Shown here piece by piece: positions 33,044 through 41,548 of a stretch of DNA of 64,000 nt; within the stretch, counting starts at the first letter, position 1; every line of letters starts with the position of its first letter. Origin of the DNA: W-Chloroflexi-9 sp045863195. Lineage in GTDB: Bacteria > Chloroflexota > Dehalococcoidia > UBA2979. The stretch lies in contig BTUI01000009.1 in NCBI GenBank assembly GCA_045863195.1, positions 1-64,000 of the forward strand, in the 5' to 3' direction. Made by a program: the position numbers and the translations under genes. Under the pieces are notes generated by a model that was given only the letters and a program-made list of their open reading frames with translations, made no database searches and was not told where the DNA came from.

Positions 33044-34227
33044 CCACCGCGATCCCGGACGCCCTGGGCCACTTCGGCGAGTTCGGCGGGCAGTACGTCC
33101 CCGAGACGCTGATGCCGGCGCTCACCGAACTGGCGGCCGAGTATGAGCGCGCGAAGGCCGACCCCGCCTTCATCGCCGAACTCGAGGCGCTCTGGCGCGA
33201 CTACGTCGGCCGTCCGTCGCCGCTGACGCTCGTCTCGCGCGTCTCCGCCGAGGTCGGCGCGAAGGTCTACCTGAAGCGGGAGGACCTGAACCACACCGGC
33301 GCGCACAAGATCAACGCCGTGCTGGCGCAGGCGCTCCTCGCGCGGCGCATGGGCAAGCGGCGGATCATCGCGGAGACCGGCGCGGGCCAGCACGGCGTGG
33401 CCACGGCGACCGCGTGCGCGCTCTTCGGCCTCGACTGCGTCGTCTACATGGGTGCGGAGGACATCAAGCGCCAGTCGCTCAATGTCTTCAAGATGAAGGT
33501 GCTCGGCGCCGAGGTGCGTGCGGTGGAGTCCGGCTCCCGTACGCTGAAGGACGCGACGAACGAGGCGATCCGGGACTGGGTCACGAACGTCCGCGACACG
33601 TACTACATCATCGGGTCGGTCGTCGGGCCGCACCCGTACCCGCTCATCGTCCGCGACTTCCAGTCGGTCATCGGCCGCGAGGCGAAGGAGCAGATGTACG
33701 AGAAGGAGGGCCGCCTCCCGACGATCGCCGTCGCCTGCGTGGGCGGTGGCTCGAACGCGATGGGGCTGTTCTACCCGTTCATCGACGACCCGGTGCGCCT
33801 CATCGGCGTGGAGGCGGCGGGCGAGGGGCTGAACCGTCGCCACGCCGCGACGCTGAGCGCCGGCCGGCCGGGCGTGCTGCACGGCGCGCGCTCCTACCTG
33901 CTGCAGGACCAGTGGGGCCAGATCGTGGAGGCGCACTCCATCTCGGCCGGCCTCGACTACCCCGGCGTGGGCCCGGAGCACTCGTGGCTGAAGGTGACCG
34001 AGCGCGCCGAGTACCGCGCGGTGACGGACGAGGAGGCGCTGGCCGCTTTCCAGGCGCTGTCACGCCTCGAGGGCATCATCCCCGCGCTGGAGTCCTCGCA
34101 CGCGATCGCGCAGGTGCTGAAGATGAAGGGCGAACTGCGCCCGGACGACATCGTCCTCATCAACCTGAGCGGCCGCGGCGACAAGGACATGAACACCGTC
34201 GCCGCGGCCCTCGGCGTGACGCTGTAG
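33040..34227 (+). CDS. trpB: Tryptophan synthase beta subunit
   Basis: A 395-residue PLP enzyme joining indole and serine. The PLP lysine is K90 in REDLNHTGAHKINA; GGGSNAMGLF binds the phosphate and GSRTLKDATNEA is present. HFGEFGGQYVPETLMPAL at the N-terminus marks the conventional TrpB1 type that works with TrpA. The trp operon stops here; trpA is 1.7 kb downstream behind another promoter. Confidence 0.97.
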   Translation: MTTAIPDALGHFGEFGGQYVPETLMPALTELAAEYERAKADPAFIAELEALWRDYVGRPSPLTLVSRVSAEVGAKVYLKREDLNHTGAHKINAVLAQALLARRMGKRRIIAETGAGQHGVATATACALFGLDCVVYMGAEDIKRQSLNVFKMKVLGAEVRAVESGSRTLKDATNEAIRDWVTNVRDTYYIIGSVVGPHPYPLIVRDFQSVIGREAKEQMYEKEGRLPTIAVACVGGGSNAMGLFYPFIDDPVRLIGVEAAGEGLNRRHAATLSAGRPGVLHGARSYLLQDQWGQIVEAHSISAGLDYPGVGPEHSWLKVTERAEYRAVTDEEALAAFQALSRLEGIIPALESSHAIAQVLKMKGELRPDDIVLINLSGRGDKDMNTVAAALGVTL

Positions 34228-34514
34228 CGGAGGCCGGCCGCGCCCCGCGGACGCCGCGCGAGGGCATCCTGTGAAGCCGTGGCGGGCGCCGGGCGCGCCC
34301 GACCCACTCCCCCTGCCCCCTCGCCCAGGGGCGAGGGGGATGAGATGTGATGGGGGTTGCACCCCCATCACGGCGGGGCCCCCGCCGGGCAGCCAACGCG
34401 CTGCCTTCGTCGCTGCTGGAACTCCGAGCACATCGCGCCAGACCGTCCAGGTGCTGGGTTGGTGGCATCGGCACCTGCGTGTTCCGTTCGCGGCAGCCTG
34501 CCGAAGCGGACGCT
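34228..34514. other. Gene-free region with three successive hairpins between trpB and the HAD gene
   Basis: Between the convergent stops lie three near-perfect hairpins: CCCCCTCGCC/GGCGAGGGGG (34316-34325/34330-34339, loop CAGG), GTGATGGGGGT/ACCCCCATCAC (34347-34357/34361-34371) and CGGCGGG/CCCGCCG (about 34371-34388). None is followed by a T-run. They may terminate transcription from both sides or be a REP-like repeat element. The remainder to 34514 shows nothing clear. Confidence 0.6.
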
Positions 34515-35183
34515 CTAACCGAACGCCGGGAGGCCCCACTCGGTGGGGTCGAAGGCCTCGAGGTGGTCGAGGACCTGGTGGGCGTCGCCGACCATGTCCG
34601 CGTGGTCCGGCTCGGGGAGCGCGATCACGGCCATCCCCGCCGCCAGCGCCGCCTCCACGCCGAGCGGGGCATCCTCGAACACCAGGCACGTCTCCGGCGG
34701 CGCGCCGATGCGGCGGGCGGCCTCCAGGAAGATGTCGGGTGCGGGCTTGCCGTGGCGCACGTCCTCCGAGGTCACGACCGCCTCGAACTCCGCGAACCAG
34801 GCCTCGTGCGCCACGCGCTTGTGGCCGAGCGAGCGGACGGTGGAGGAGGTGGCGATCGCCTGCGGCACGCCGCGGGCGCGGAGGTGCGCGGTGAGGGCGC
34901 GTGCGCCGCGTGTCGGCTCGGCGGTGCGGAACAGCGCGGCGAGGCGCACCTCCCGCTCCTCGGCGAACTGCTCCGGCGTGAGCGGCAGCCCGGTCGCCTC
35001 CACCAGGATGCGCGAGGCGACCCCGGTCGGACGGCCGATCATCTGCGCGCGCACCGCCGGGTCCAGTTGCAGCCCGAACCGCCCGAGGATCTCCGTGGTG
35101 ACGCGCCGGTACAGCGGCTCGGTGTCGAGCAGCGTCCCGTCCAGGTCGTAGATGACGTGGGTGATCCAGCGTCGGTGCGTCAC
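34515..35183 (-). CDS. HAD superfamily hydrolase (beta-phosphoglucomutase-like)
   Basis: A 222-residue HAD phosphatase of subfamily IA with motif I DLDGTLLDTEPLY (nucleophile Asp and acid/base Asp), motif II ATSS, motif III lysine in GKPAPDIF and motif IV VFEDAPLGVEAALAAG. The cap is helical. It would dephosphorylate a small sugar phosphate or similar. GTG 35183 has a TACGAT element exactly 6 bases upstream, so it appears leaderless; longer in-frame extensions have no codon support. It lies inside the split trp cluster on the opposite strand. Confidence 0.92.
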   Translation of the reverse strand: MTHRRWITHVIYDLDGTLLDTEPLYRRVTTEILGRFGLQLDPAVRAQMIGRPTGVASRILVEATGLPLTPEQFAEEREVRLAALFRTAEPTRGARALTAHLRARGVPQAIATSSTVRSLGHKRVAHEAWFAEFEAVVTSEDVRHGKPAPDIFLEAARRIGAPPETCLVFEDAPLGVEAALAAGMAVIALPEPDHADMVGDAHQVLDHLEAFDPTEWGLPAFG

Positions 35184-35189
35184 GCCTCC

Positions 35190-35195
35190 ATCGTA
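35190..35195 (-). promoter_or_regulatory. -10 element of leaderless HAD gene
   Basis: TACGAT, 6 bases, then GTG. It is paired with the divergent element at 35232-35237. Confidence 0.6.
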
Positions 35196-35231
35196 TGGCC
35201 GTCCGGGATCGCGGAGGAGCGGCCGCGTTGG

Positions 35232-35237
35232 TAGCCT
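35232..35237 (+). promoter_or_regulatory. -10 element of leaderless CPBP protease-trpA unit
   Basis: TAGCCT, 6 bases, then ATG 35244, with no Shine-Dalgarno sequence. This promoter would also serve trpA. Confidence 0.6.
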
Positions 35238-35243
35238 CGAACG

Positions 35244-35975
35244 ATGATGATCCCGTCTCAGCCGGCGACGAACTGGGCGCTGCTGCCGTGGCGGCGCGTC
35301 GACGTGTTCGTGGGGCTGTTGCTCGTCGTCGTTGGGTTCTTCACCGTCGCCGCGGCGCTGATCGCGCAGGGCGGCGACCCGTCGGTCGACAGTTCCGCCG
35401 CGCTCGGTGGGGCCATCGCCACCGGCGCCTTCGAGGTCTGGCTGGGGGTGATCGTCCTCTGGCTGGCGAAGCGCCGAGGCATTAGCGGCTTCGACCTGGG
35501 GTTCGACGCCCCGCCGCAGTGGCGGCACGTCAGCACGGGCGTCCTCGGGGCGTGGTCGCTCATCCTCATCTGGGGCGTCGGGGTCGCCCTCGTGCAGCAC
35601 TTCACGGGCGCGGACCTCGGGTGGCTGTCGGAGGGGAACGCGCTGCCGGAGTCCTCGGCGCGGACGAGCGCTGTCTGGGTCGCGCTGGGTCTGACGATCG
35701 TGGTCGCCGCCCCGCTGTGCGAGGAACTGTTCTTCCGCGGCTTCCTCTTCCGCGCGTTCGAGACGCTCCGCGGCACGGGGGCGGGCTACGCCTTCAGCGG
35801 CGCCGGGTTCGCCCTCATGCACTTCAATGTGAGCGTGGTGATCCCGTTCCTTGCGATCGGGGTACTGTTCGCGTGGACGTACCGGCGGTCGGGGTCGATC
35901 TGGACGCCCATCGCCGCACACGCGATCTTTAACGCCGTCTCGTTCGCCGTGACCGTCGCAGGAGCCGCCTCGTGA
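35244..35975 (+). CDS. CPBP family intramembrane glutamic endopeptidase
   Basis: A 243-residue membrane protein with about seven helices and the CPBP (Abi, Rce1-like) motifs: E160-E161 in CEELFFRGFLFR, H193 in FALMHFNV and H226 in AAHAIFNA. Members cleave prenylated or other membrane substrates or act in self-immunity. Its stop overlaps the trpA GTG start (GTGA), so trpA translation depends on this gene. That coupling with tryptophan synthase is unexpected and is noted under findings. Confidence 0.92.
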   Translation: MMIPSQPATNWALLPWRRVDVFVGLLLVVVGFFTVAAALIAQGGDPSVDSSAALGGAIATGAFEVWLGVIVLWLAKRRGISGFDLGFDAPPQWRHVSTGVLGAWSLILIWGVGVALVQHFTGADLGWLSEGNALPESSARTSAVWVALGLTIVVAAPLCEELFFRGFLFRAFETLRGTGAGYAFSGAGFALMHFNVSVVIPFLAIGVLFAWTYRRSGSIWTPIAAHAIFNAVSFAVTVAGAAS

Positions 35976-36793
35976 GCACCACCGCCACCGGGGACCGCAT
36001 CGCGGAGATGTTCGCGCGCACGCGCGCGGAGGGCCGACCGGCGGTCATCCCGTTCATCCCGGCGGGCTGGCCGGAGCTGGACGCCACCGTCGAAATCATC
36101 GAGGCGGCGGTGGCCGGCGGCGCGGACGCGGTCGAACTCGGGCTGCCGTTCAGCGACCCGATGGGCGACGGCCCGGTCAACCAGCGCGCCTACGAGCAGG
36201 CGATCGCGAACGGCTGCACCACGGAGACGGTGTTCGAGGCGGTGCGCGAACTGCGCGCCCGCGGCGTTCGCGTGCCGTTACTCATTATGGGATACTCCAA
36301 CCCGCTGTTCGCGTACGGGGTGGACAGGTTCGTGCGGCGTGCCGCCGAGGTCGGGGTGGACGGGTTCATCACCGTTGACCTCCCTCCGCAGGAAGCGGGG
36401 GAACTCGAGCGGCCGGCCCGGGCAGCCGGGCTCCACATGGTCTACCTGCTCGCCCCGACCTCGACCGACGAGCGCATCCGTCTGGTCGCGGCACACGGGA
36501 GCGGCTTTATCTATTGCGTGAGCGTCGTCGGGATCACGGGGGCGCGGCGGGAGCTATCGGCGGAGTTGCCGGAGTTCCTCGCCCGTGTTCGAGCCCGGAC
36601 GGACCTGCCGCTGGCCGTGGGCTTCGGCATCTCCGCCCGCGAACACGTGCAGGCCGTGGGCGCCCTGGCCGATGGCGCAGTGGTGGGGAGCGCCTTCGTC
36701 ACGCTGGTGGCGGAGACGCCGAGGAAGGACCGCCCGGCACGAGTCCGGGCGTACCTGGAGGAGATCACCGGTCGTGACCCTGGACATCGGTAG
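35972..36793 (+). CDS. trpA: Tryptophan synthase alpha subunit
   Basis: A 273-residue TIM barrel releasing indole from indole-3-glycerol phosphate. Catalytic E55 and D62 lie in VELGLPFSDPMGDGP; PLLIMGYSNPLFAYG, GFITVDLPPQEAGEL and IYCVSVVGITGARREL follow. The loop-1 segment reads PFIPAGWPE instead of the common ITAGDP. It is separated from trpB by the HAD gene and is coupled to the CPBP protease gene, away from direct T-box control. Confidence 0.96.
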   Translation: MSTTATGDRIAEMFARTRAEGRPAVIPFIPAGWPELDATVEIIEAAVAGGADAVELGLPFSDPMGDGPVNQRAYEQAIANGCTTETVFEAVRELRARGVRVPLLIMGYSNPLFAYGVDRFVRRAAEVGVDGFITVDLPPQEAGELERPARAAGLHMVYLLAPTSTDERIRLVAAHGSGFIYCVSVVGITGARRELSAELPEFLARVRARTDLPLAVGFGISAREHVQAVGALADGAVVGSAFVTLVAETPRKDRPARVRAYLEEITGRDPGHR

Positions 36794-36800
36794 CCGCCGC

Positions 36801-36891
36801 TCTGAGGAGTACGTCCTCGGAGGTTCCACGTATACGTGGAGCCAGGCGAACGCTGCCGTCCCCGTCCGGGCGACGACCGGTTCGTTTGGCT
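36801..36891 (+). promoter_or_regulatory. Structured leader upstream of aroH
   Basis: Three helices are visible: GAGGA/TCCTC around 36804-36818, an 11-bp palindrome with one mismatch at 36822-36843, and AGCCAGGCGAAC (36840-36851) pairing with GTTCGTTTGGCT (36880-36891) over 12 pairs with two G-U. The second and third compete for bases 36840-36843, so alternative folds are possible. No T-run follows. It could be a cis-regulatory RNA or a pair of operators for the aro genes. Confidence 0.45.
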
Positions 36892-36979
36892 CGTAACCCG
36901 CGCATCACACGTCGCGGCGACCGTATGGGGCGCTGCAGGCGGTCTGGAACGGTCTGACGAGCGAACGGAGATCCTCAGC

Positions 36980-37351
36980 ATGCTGGTCCGCGGCATCCGT
37001 GGCGCCACCACCGTGGCCTCCAACACGCGCGAGGAGATCCTGGCGGCGACGCACGAGTTGCTGACCCGCATCCTGGAGGCGAACGAGGTCGACCGCGACC
37101 TGGTCGCCAGCATCCTGTTCAGCACCACCCCGGACCTGAACGCCGAGTTCCCGGCCGTGGCGGCGCGCGAGCAGGGCTTCACCCATGTGGCGCTGGAGTG
37201 CGTCCACGAGATGAACGTCCCCGGTTCGCTCGCCAAGTGCCTGCGCATCCTGATGCACGTGAACACCGACCGCCCGCTGGCGGAGATCAAGCACATCTAC
37301 CTCCACGGCGCGCGCGCCCTGCGTCGCGACCTGGTGGACGACGAGGAGTAG
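36980..37351 (+). CDS. aroH: Chorismate mutase, AroH type
   Basis: A 123-residue trimeric-type (Bacillus AroH) chorismate mutase. It opens with VRGIRGATTVASNTREEIL, continues SILFSTTPDLNAEFPAVAAREQGF and ECVHEMNVPGSLAKCLRILMHV, and ends IKHIYLHGARALRRDL, closely following Bacillus AroH including the active-site Arg residues. It makes prephenate, the substrate of TyrA. ATG 36980 follows GGAG; the frame is open further upstream but the family starts here. The DAHP synthase gene follows after 5 bases. Confidence 0.95.
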   Translation: MLVRGIRGATTVASNTREEILAATHELLTRILEANEVDRDLVASILFSTTPDLNAEFPAVAAREQGFTHVALECVHEMNVPGSLAKCLRILMHVNTDRPLAEIKHIYLHGARALRRDLVDDEE

Positions 37352-37356
37352 CCCCC

Positions 37357-38406
37357 GTGATTGTTGTCATGAAGCCCGACCACACCCCGGAGCAACAGGA
37401 GGCGGTCATGACCCGCCTCGCGGAGTTCGGCCTGAAGGGCCAGCCGGTGTTTGGCGTCACCCGCACCGTCATCGCCGGCCTGGGCCAGGTCCTGCAGGAC
37501 CACCGCGACGAGATCTCGATGATGCCGGGCGTGGACGAGGTGATCCGCGTCTCCAAGCCGTACAAGCTCTCCGGCCGCGAGGTGCACCCGAACGACACCG
37601 TGATCGAACTGAACCACGGCGTGAAGATCGGCGGCGGCCACCCCGTCTTCATGGCCGGCCCGTGCGCCATCGAGACCGAGGAGCAGCTGTGGGCCTCCGC
37701 CTCCGGCGTGAAGGCGGCCGGCGCGCACATCCTGCGCGGCGGCGCGTTCAAGCCGCGCTCCTCCCCGTACTCCTTCCAGGGCCTCGGCGTGCCGGGCCTG
37801 AAACTGCTCCGCCAGGCAGGCGACGAGTTCGGGATGCCGGTCATCACCGAACTGCTGTCGGTGCGCGACGTGGACGCGGTGGCGCAGTACTCCGACATCC
37901 TGCAGATCGGCGCGCGCAACATGCAGAACTTCGTCCTCCTGGGCGAGGCGGGGAAGACCGGCAAGCCGGTCCTCCTGAAGCGCGGCATGGCCGGGACGAT
38001 CGAGGAGTGGCTGCTCGCCTCCGAGTACATCCTGTCGGAGGGCAACCCGAACGTGATGCTGTGCGAGCGCGGCATCCGCACGTTCGAGCCCGCCACGCGG
38101 AACACGCTGGACCTGAACGCCGTGGCGCTGCTGCGCCGGCTCTCTCACCTCCCGGTGATCGCCGACCCGTCGCACGGCACCGGTAAGTGGTATCTCGTGA
38201 AGCCCATGTCGCTCGCCTCCATCGCGGCGGGCGCGGATGGGCTGGAGATCGAGGTCCACCCGAACCCGGACCACGCGCTCTCGGACGGCGCGCAGTCGCT
38301 CACCCCGGCGAACTTCGCGGAGCTCGCGAACGAGTGCCGCGCGCTGGCGAGCGCCCTCGGCCGGCCGTTCGCCGAGCCGCCGGCGACCGTCGCCGTCCGC
38401 GCGTAG
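37357..38406 (+). CDS. aroF: 3-deoxy-7-phosphoheptulonate (DAHP) synthase, type I-beta
   Basis: A 349-residue enzyme, first step of the shikimate pathway. Residues 1-75 form a ferredoxin-like/ACT regulatory domain (IVVMKPDHTPEQQEAVMTRL) as in Thermotoga DAHP synthase. The barrel shows FMAGPCAIETEEQLW, LRGGAFKPRSSPYSFQGLG, DILQIGARNMQNF, LLKRGMAGTIEEWLLASEYI and DPSHGTGKW. Such domains give feedback inhibition by Tyr or Phe. It is co-transcribed with aroH. Confidence 0.95.
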   Translation: MIVVMKPDHTPEQQEAVMTRLAEFGLKGQPVFGVTRTVIAGLGQVLQDHRDEISMMPGVDEVIRVSKPYKLSGREVHPNDTVIELNHGVKIGGGHPVFMAGPCAIETEEQLWASASGVKAAGAHILRGGAFKPRSSPYSFQGLGVPGLKLLRQAGDEFGMPVITELLSVRDVDAVAQYSDILQIGARNMQNFVLLGEAGKTGKPVLLKRGMAGTIEEWLLASEYILSEGNPNVMLCERGIRTFEPATRNTLDLNAVALLRRLSHLPVIADPSHGTGKWYLVKPMSLASIAAGADGLEIEVHPNPDHALSDGAQSLTPANFAELANECRALASALGRPFAEPPATVAVRA

Positions 38407-38418
38407 CCCTCACCACCG

Positions 38419-39273
38419 GTGACGGCGGAACACGACCTCGACGCCCCTGCGGCTCCCGATGGGGAGCCGCAGGCGGCGGCCGGTGAGCCCGAGGCCCCGG
38501 CGGCCGAGCCCAAGATCGAGGTCGTCCTCCCCGTCTTCCAGGGGCCGCTCGACCTGCTCCTGCACCTGATCGAGGACAGCAAGCTCGACATCACGGAGGT
38601 GTCGCTGCTCCAGGTAACGGAGCAGTACCTCCGCCACCTCCGCAGCCGCGAGCACATCGACCTCGGGATGCTCGCCGAGTTCATCGGCATCGGCGCGCGG
38701 CTGCTGCTGCTGAAGTCACGCGCCCTCCTGCCGAAGGAGGAGCAGCCGGTCGAGGACGACGCGGAGCCGGAGGACGACATCCGCGCGCTGATCGAGGCGC
38801 TGAAGGAGTACCGCCGCTTCAAGCAGGCGGCGGAGTTCCTCCGCGAGCGCGAGGTCGGCCACGGCACCTACCGCCGCGAAGTCCCGCCGCCGGAGGTGCC
38901 CCTGCCGACCGGTCTCGCCGCCGTCACGCTCTCTTCGCTGGTCGACCTGATCCGTGACGTCCTCGAGCGGATGCCGGAGGAAGAGCCGGCGGCGCCGGAG
39001 ATCCGGCGCGAGCCGGTGCGGCTGCGCGACCGGATGCGGTCGCTGGTGGAGACGCTGGAGGCGACGAAGGTCACCTCCTTCCGCCGCCTGATCGAGGCGG
39101 CGACCTCCCGCACGATGGTGATCGTGGACTTCATGGCGGTGCTGGAACTGATCAAGCAGCGCTACCTGGCCGCGCGGCAGTCGGAGTCGTTCGGCGATAT
39201 CGAACTGGTGCGGCTGGAGGGCGCCACTCCGCCGCTGTTCGCGCAGGTGGAAGAGGACTTCACCGGTGTGTAG
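38419..39273 (+). CDS. scpA: Segregation and condensation protein A
   Basis: A 284-residue kleisin that bridges SMC heads in chromosome condensation. The N-terminal tail (1-35) is acidic and Ala/Pro-rich, then the family motif VFQGPLDLLLHLIEDSKLDITEVSLLQVTEQYL, GMLAEFIGIGARLLLLKSRALLP, and a C-terminal winged helix (VTSFRRLIEAATSRTMVIVDFMAVLELIKQRYL). The GTG start has no strong ribosome site. scpB is not adjacent. Confidence 0.93.
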   Translation: MTAEHDLDAPAAPDGEPQAAAGEPEAPAAEPKIEVVLPVFQGPLDLLLHLIEDSKLDITEVSLLQVTEQYLRHLRSREHIDLGMLAEFIGIGARLLLLKSRALLPKEEQPVEDDAEPEDDIRALIEALKEYRRFKQAAEFLREREVGHGTYRREVPPPEVPLPTGLAAVTLSSLVDLIRDVLERMPEEEPAAPEIRREPVRLRDRMRSLVETLEATKVTSFRRLIEAATSRTMVIVDFMAVLELIKQRYLAARQSESFGDIELVRLEGATPPLFAQVEEDFTGV

Positions 39274-39353
39274 GCAGGCGGCAGGCGTCCGGGTAGCATG
39301 CGACGGGACATCCGCCGGGACGGCTCGGCCCGCCGGGACGGAAGGCAGGCACC

Positions 39354-40286
39354 GTGCTCCTCGTCCGTGACGAGCTGCGCCGCGTGGCGACGCCCGGCGA
39401 TCACGCCCTCTCGATCGGCGTGTTCGATGGCGTACACGGCGGCCACCGCCTGCTCGTCACGCGCATGCTGGAAGAGGCGCGCGCGCGCAGCCTCACCGGC
39501 GGCGTCGTCACCTTCCACCCGCACCCGCTGACCGTGCTGCGGCCGGACGTGCCGCTCGTCTACCTCGAATCGCTCGAGCGCCGTGTCGAACTGCTGAAGG
39601 ACGTGGGGGCGGAGTTCGTCGCCGTCCTCCAGTTCACCTCCGAACTCCAGCAGGTCTCGGCGGAGGACTTCACCCGCCTGCTCGTGGAGGAGGCGCGGAT
39701 GCGCCTGCTCGTCGTGGGCGAGGACTTCCGCCTCGGCCGCGGCGGGGCCGGCACCGTGCCGGTCCTGACCGAGATCGGCCGCGAGCAGGGGTTCGAGGTG
39801 GTCGCGGTGCCGTTGATGCCGGACGCGGACGGGCGCGAGCGCATCTCCTCCACGCGCATCCGCAACGCGCTCGCGGAGGGACGCATGGAGGACGTCGCGG
39901 CGTTCCTCGGGCGGCCGTATTCGGTGCGCGGGCCGGTGGTGCATGGCGACGAGCGCGGCCGGACGATCGGCTTCCCCACGCTGAACATCGGCGTGAGCGC
40001 CGACCGCGCGCTGCCGCCGAACGGCGTCTATGTGACCCGCGCCCACGTGGGCGGGCGCGTGCTGGACGCCGTCACCAACATCGGGACGCGGCCCACGTTC
40101 AACGACGGCACCGAGCGCCGCGTGGAGACGCACTTGCTGGACTTCGAGGGTGACGTGTACGGCCAGGTGGTGACGATCGAACTGCTCTCGATGCTCCGTC
40201 CGGAGCGCAAGTTCGAGGGGTTCGAGGCGCTCGTCGCGCAGATCCGGCAGGACGTCGCGTCGACGCGGGCGTGGTTCGCCTCATGA
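39354..40286 (+). CDS. ribF: Bifunctional riboflavin kinase / FAD synthetase
   Basis: A 310-residue enzyme turning riboflavin into FMN and FAD. The N-terminal nucleotidyltransferase domain has SIGVFDGVHGGHRLLV and ISSTRIRNALAEG; the C-terminal kinase domain has GRTIGFPTLNIGV, PPNGVYVTRAHVGG and TNIGTRPTFNDG. GTG 39354 is likely, with GGAAGGCAGG upstream and a TAGCAT -10-like element at 39296. The stop overlaps tyrS as ATGA. Confidence 0.95.
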   Translation: MLLVRDELRRVATPGDHALSIGVFDGVHGGHRLLVTRMLEEARARSLTGGVVTFHPHPLTVLRPDVPLVYLESLERRVELLKDVGAEFVAVLQFTSELQQVSAEDFTRLLVEEARMRLLVVGEDFRLGRGGAGTVPVLTEIGREQGFEVVAVPLMPDADGRERISSTRIRNALAEGRMEDVAAFLGRPYSVRGPVVHGDERGRTIGFPTLNIGVSADRALPPNGVYVTRAHVGGRVLDAVTNIGTRPTFNDGTERRVETHLLDFEGDVYGQVVTIELLSMLRPERKFEGFEALVAQIRQDVASTRAWFAS

Positions 40287-41512
40287 GCGAGGGACGCACG
40301 CGCCGCATGGCCCCGGTGGACGAGCAGATGCGCGTCCTGATGGGCGGCACGGAGTTCGGCGACCCCGCGACGCGCACCACCATGGAGCGCGAACTCCGCG
40401 CACGGCTGGAGGAGGACCGCCCGCTGCGCGTCTACTGCGGCTTCGACCCGACGAAGGTGGACCTGCACCTGGGCCACACCGTGCCGATGCGGAAGATGCG
40501 GCAGTTCCAGGACCTGGGGCATGACGTCACGTTCCTCGTGGGGTCGTTCACGGCGCTGATCGGCGACCCCACGGGCAAGGACAAGACCCGCCCGATGCTC
40601 ACGCCGGAGGAGATCGCGGAGAACGCGAAGACCTACACGGAGCAGGCGTTCGCCGTCCTCGATGCGGAGCGCACGAAGATCGCCTTCAACGGCGACTGGC
40701 TCTCGAGACTCACGTTCTCGGACGTGATCCGGATGACGGCGCAGTTCACGGTGGCGCAGTTCCTCCGCCGCGACAACTTCGCGAAGCGGTACGAGACCGG
40801 CGACCCGATCCACGTCAGCGAGTTCCTCTACGCCATGATGCAGGCGTACGACGCCGACCACATGGACACGGACGTCCAGATCGGCGGCACCGACCAGACC
40901 TTCAACCTGATGGCCGGACGCCAGTTGCAGGAGGCGAACGGCCACCGGCCGCAGGTCTGCATCACGCTTCCCATCCTCGTGGGCACGGATGGCCACGAGA
41001 AGATGTCGAAGTCGCTCGGCAACTACATCGGCATCACCGAGCCACCGAACGACATGTTCGGCAAGGCGATGTCGATCCCGGACGACGCCATCATCCCGTA
41101 CTTCACCCTCATCACCCCGCTCCATCCGTCCGAGGTGGATGCGATCCGCACGGCGCTGGAGGGCGGCACGCTCCGCCCGATGGACGCGAAGAAGCGCCTG
41201 GCGGAGACGATCGTCGGCATCTTCCACGGGGCGTCCGAGGGCGCAGCCGCGCGCGAGTACTTCGAGTCCACGTTCCAGCGCCGCGAGACGCCGGATGAGA
41301 TGCCGGAGCACGCCCTGGCCGGCCCCGCTGCCCTCGTCGATGTGCTCGTGGAGGCCGGGCTCGCCGCCAGCAAGGGCGAGGTGCGTCGGCTGGTGCAGCA
41401 GGGCGGTGTGCAGGTGAACGGCGAGCGGGTCGATGACCCCGCGCGTGCCGTAGGCCCGGGCGACGAGGTCCGCGTGGGGCGTCACCGCTTCCTCCGCCTC
41501 GTGACTCAGTAG
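40283..41512 (+). CDS. tyrS: Tyrosyl-tRNA synthetase
   Basis: A 409-residue class I synthetase with the HIGH-type motif H62-L-G-H65, the KMSKS motif at 240-244 and YCGFDPTKVDLHLGH at the active site. LYAMMQAYDADHMDTDVQIGGTDQTFN recognises tyrosine. The C-terminus is an S4-like RNA-binding domain (SKGEVRRLVQQGGVQVNGERV). ATG 40283 overlaps the ribF stop. Confidence 0.96.
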   Translation: MSEGRTRRMAPVDEQMRVLMGGTEFGDPATRTTMERELRARLEEDRPLRVYCGFDPTKVDLHLGHTVPMRKMRQFQDLGHDVTFLVGSFTALIGDPTGKDKTRPMLTPEEIAENAKTYTEQAFAVLDAERTKIAFNGDWLSRLTFSDVIRMTAQFTVAQFLRRDNFAKRYETGDPIHVSEFLYAMMQAYDADHMDTDVQIGGTDQTFNLMAGRQLQEANGHRPQVCITLPILVGTDGHEKMSKSLGNYIGITEPPNDMFGKAMSIPDDAIIPYFTLITPLHPSEVDAIRTALEGGTLRPMDAKKRLAETIVGIFHGASEGAAAREYFESTFQRRETPDEMPEHALAGPAALVDVLVEAGLAASKGEVRRLVQQGGVQVNGERVDDPARAVGPGDEVRVGRHRFLRLVTQ

Positions 41513-41548
41513 CGCAGTTCTGGCACACTCGATCCGAAGGGTGGCGGG

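Noticed and set aside
36775..36896. Possible leader peptide containing Tyr, Trp and Phe before aroH
   Set aside because: The aromatic residues are scattered, the start would be a GTG inside trpA and there is no ribosome site. Chance cannot be excluded.
36836..36979. N-terminal extension of aroH by 48 codons
   Set aside because: AroH family members begin at VRGIRGATT, and GGAG precedes ATG 36980.
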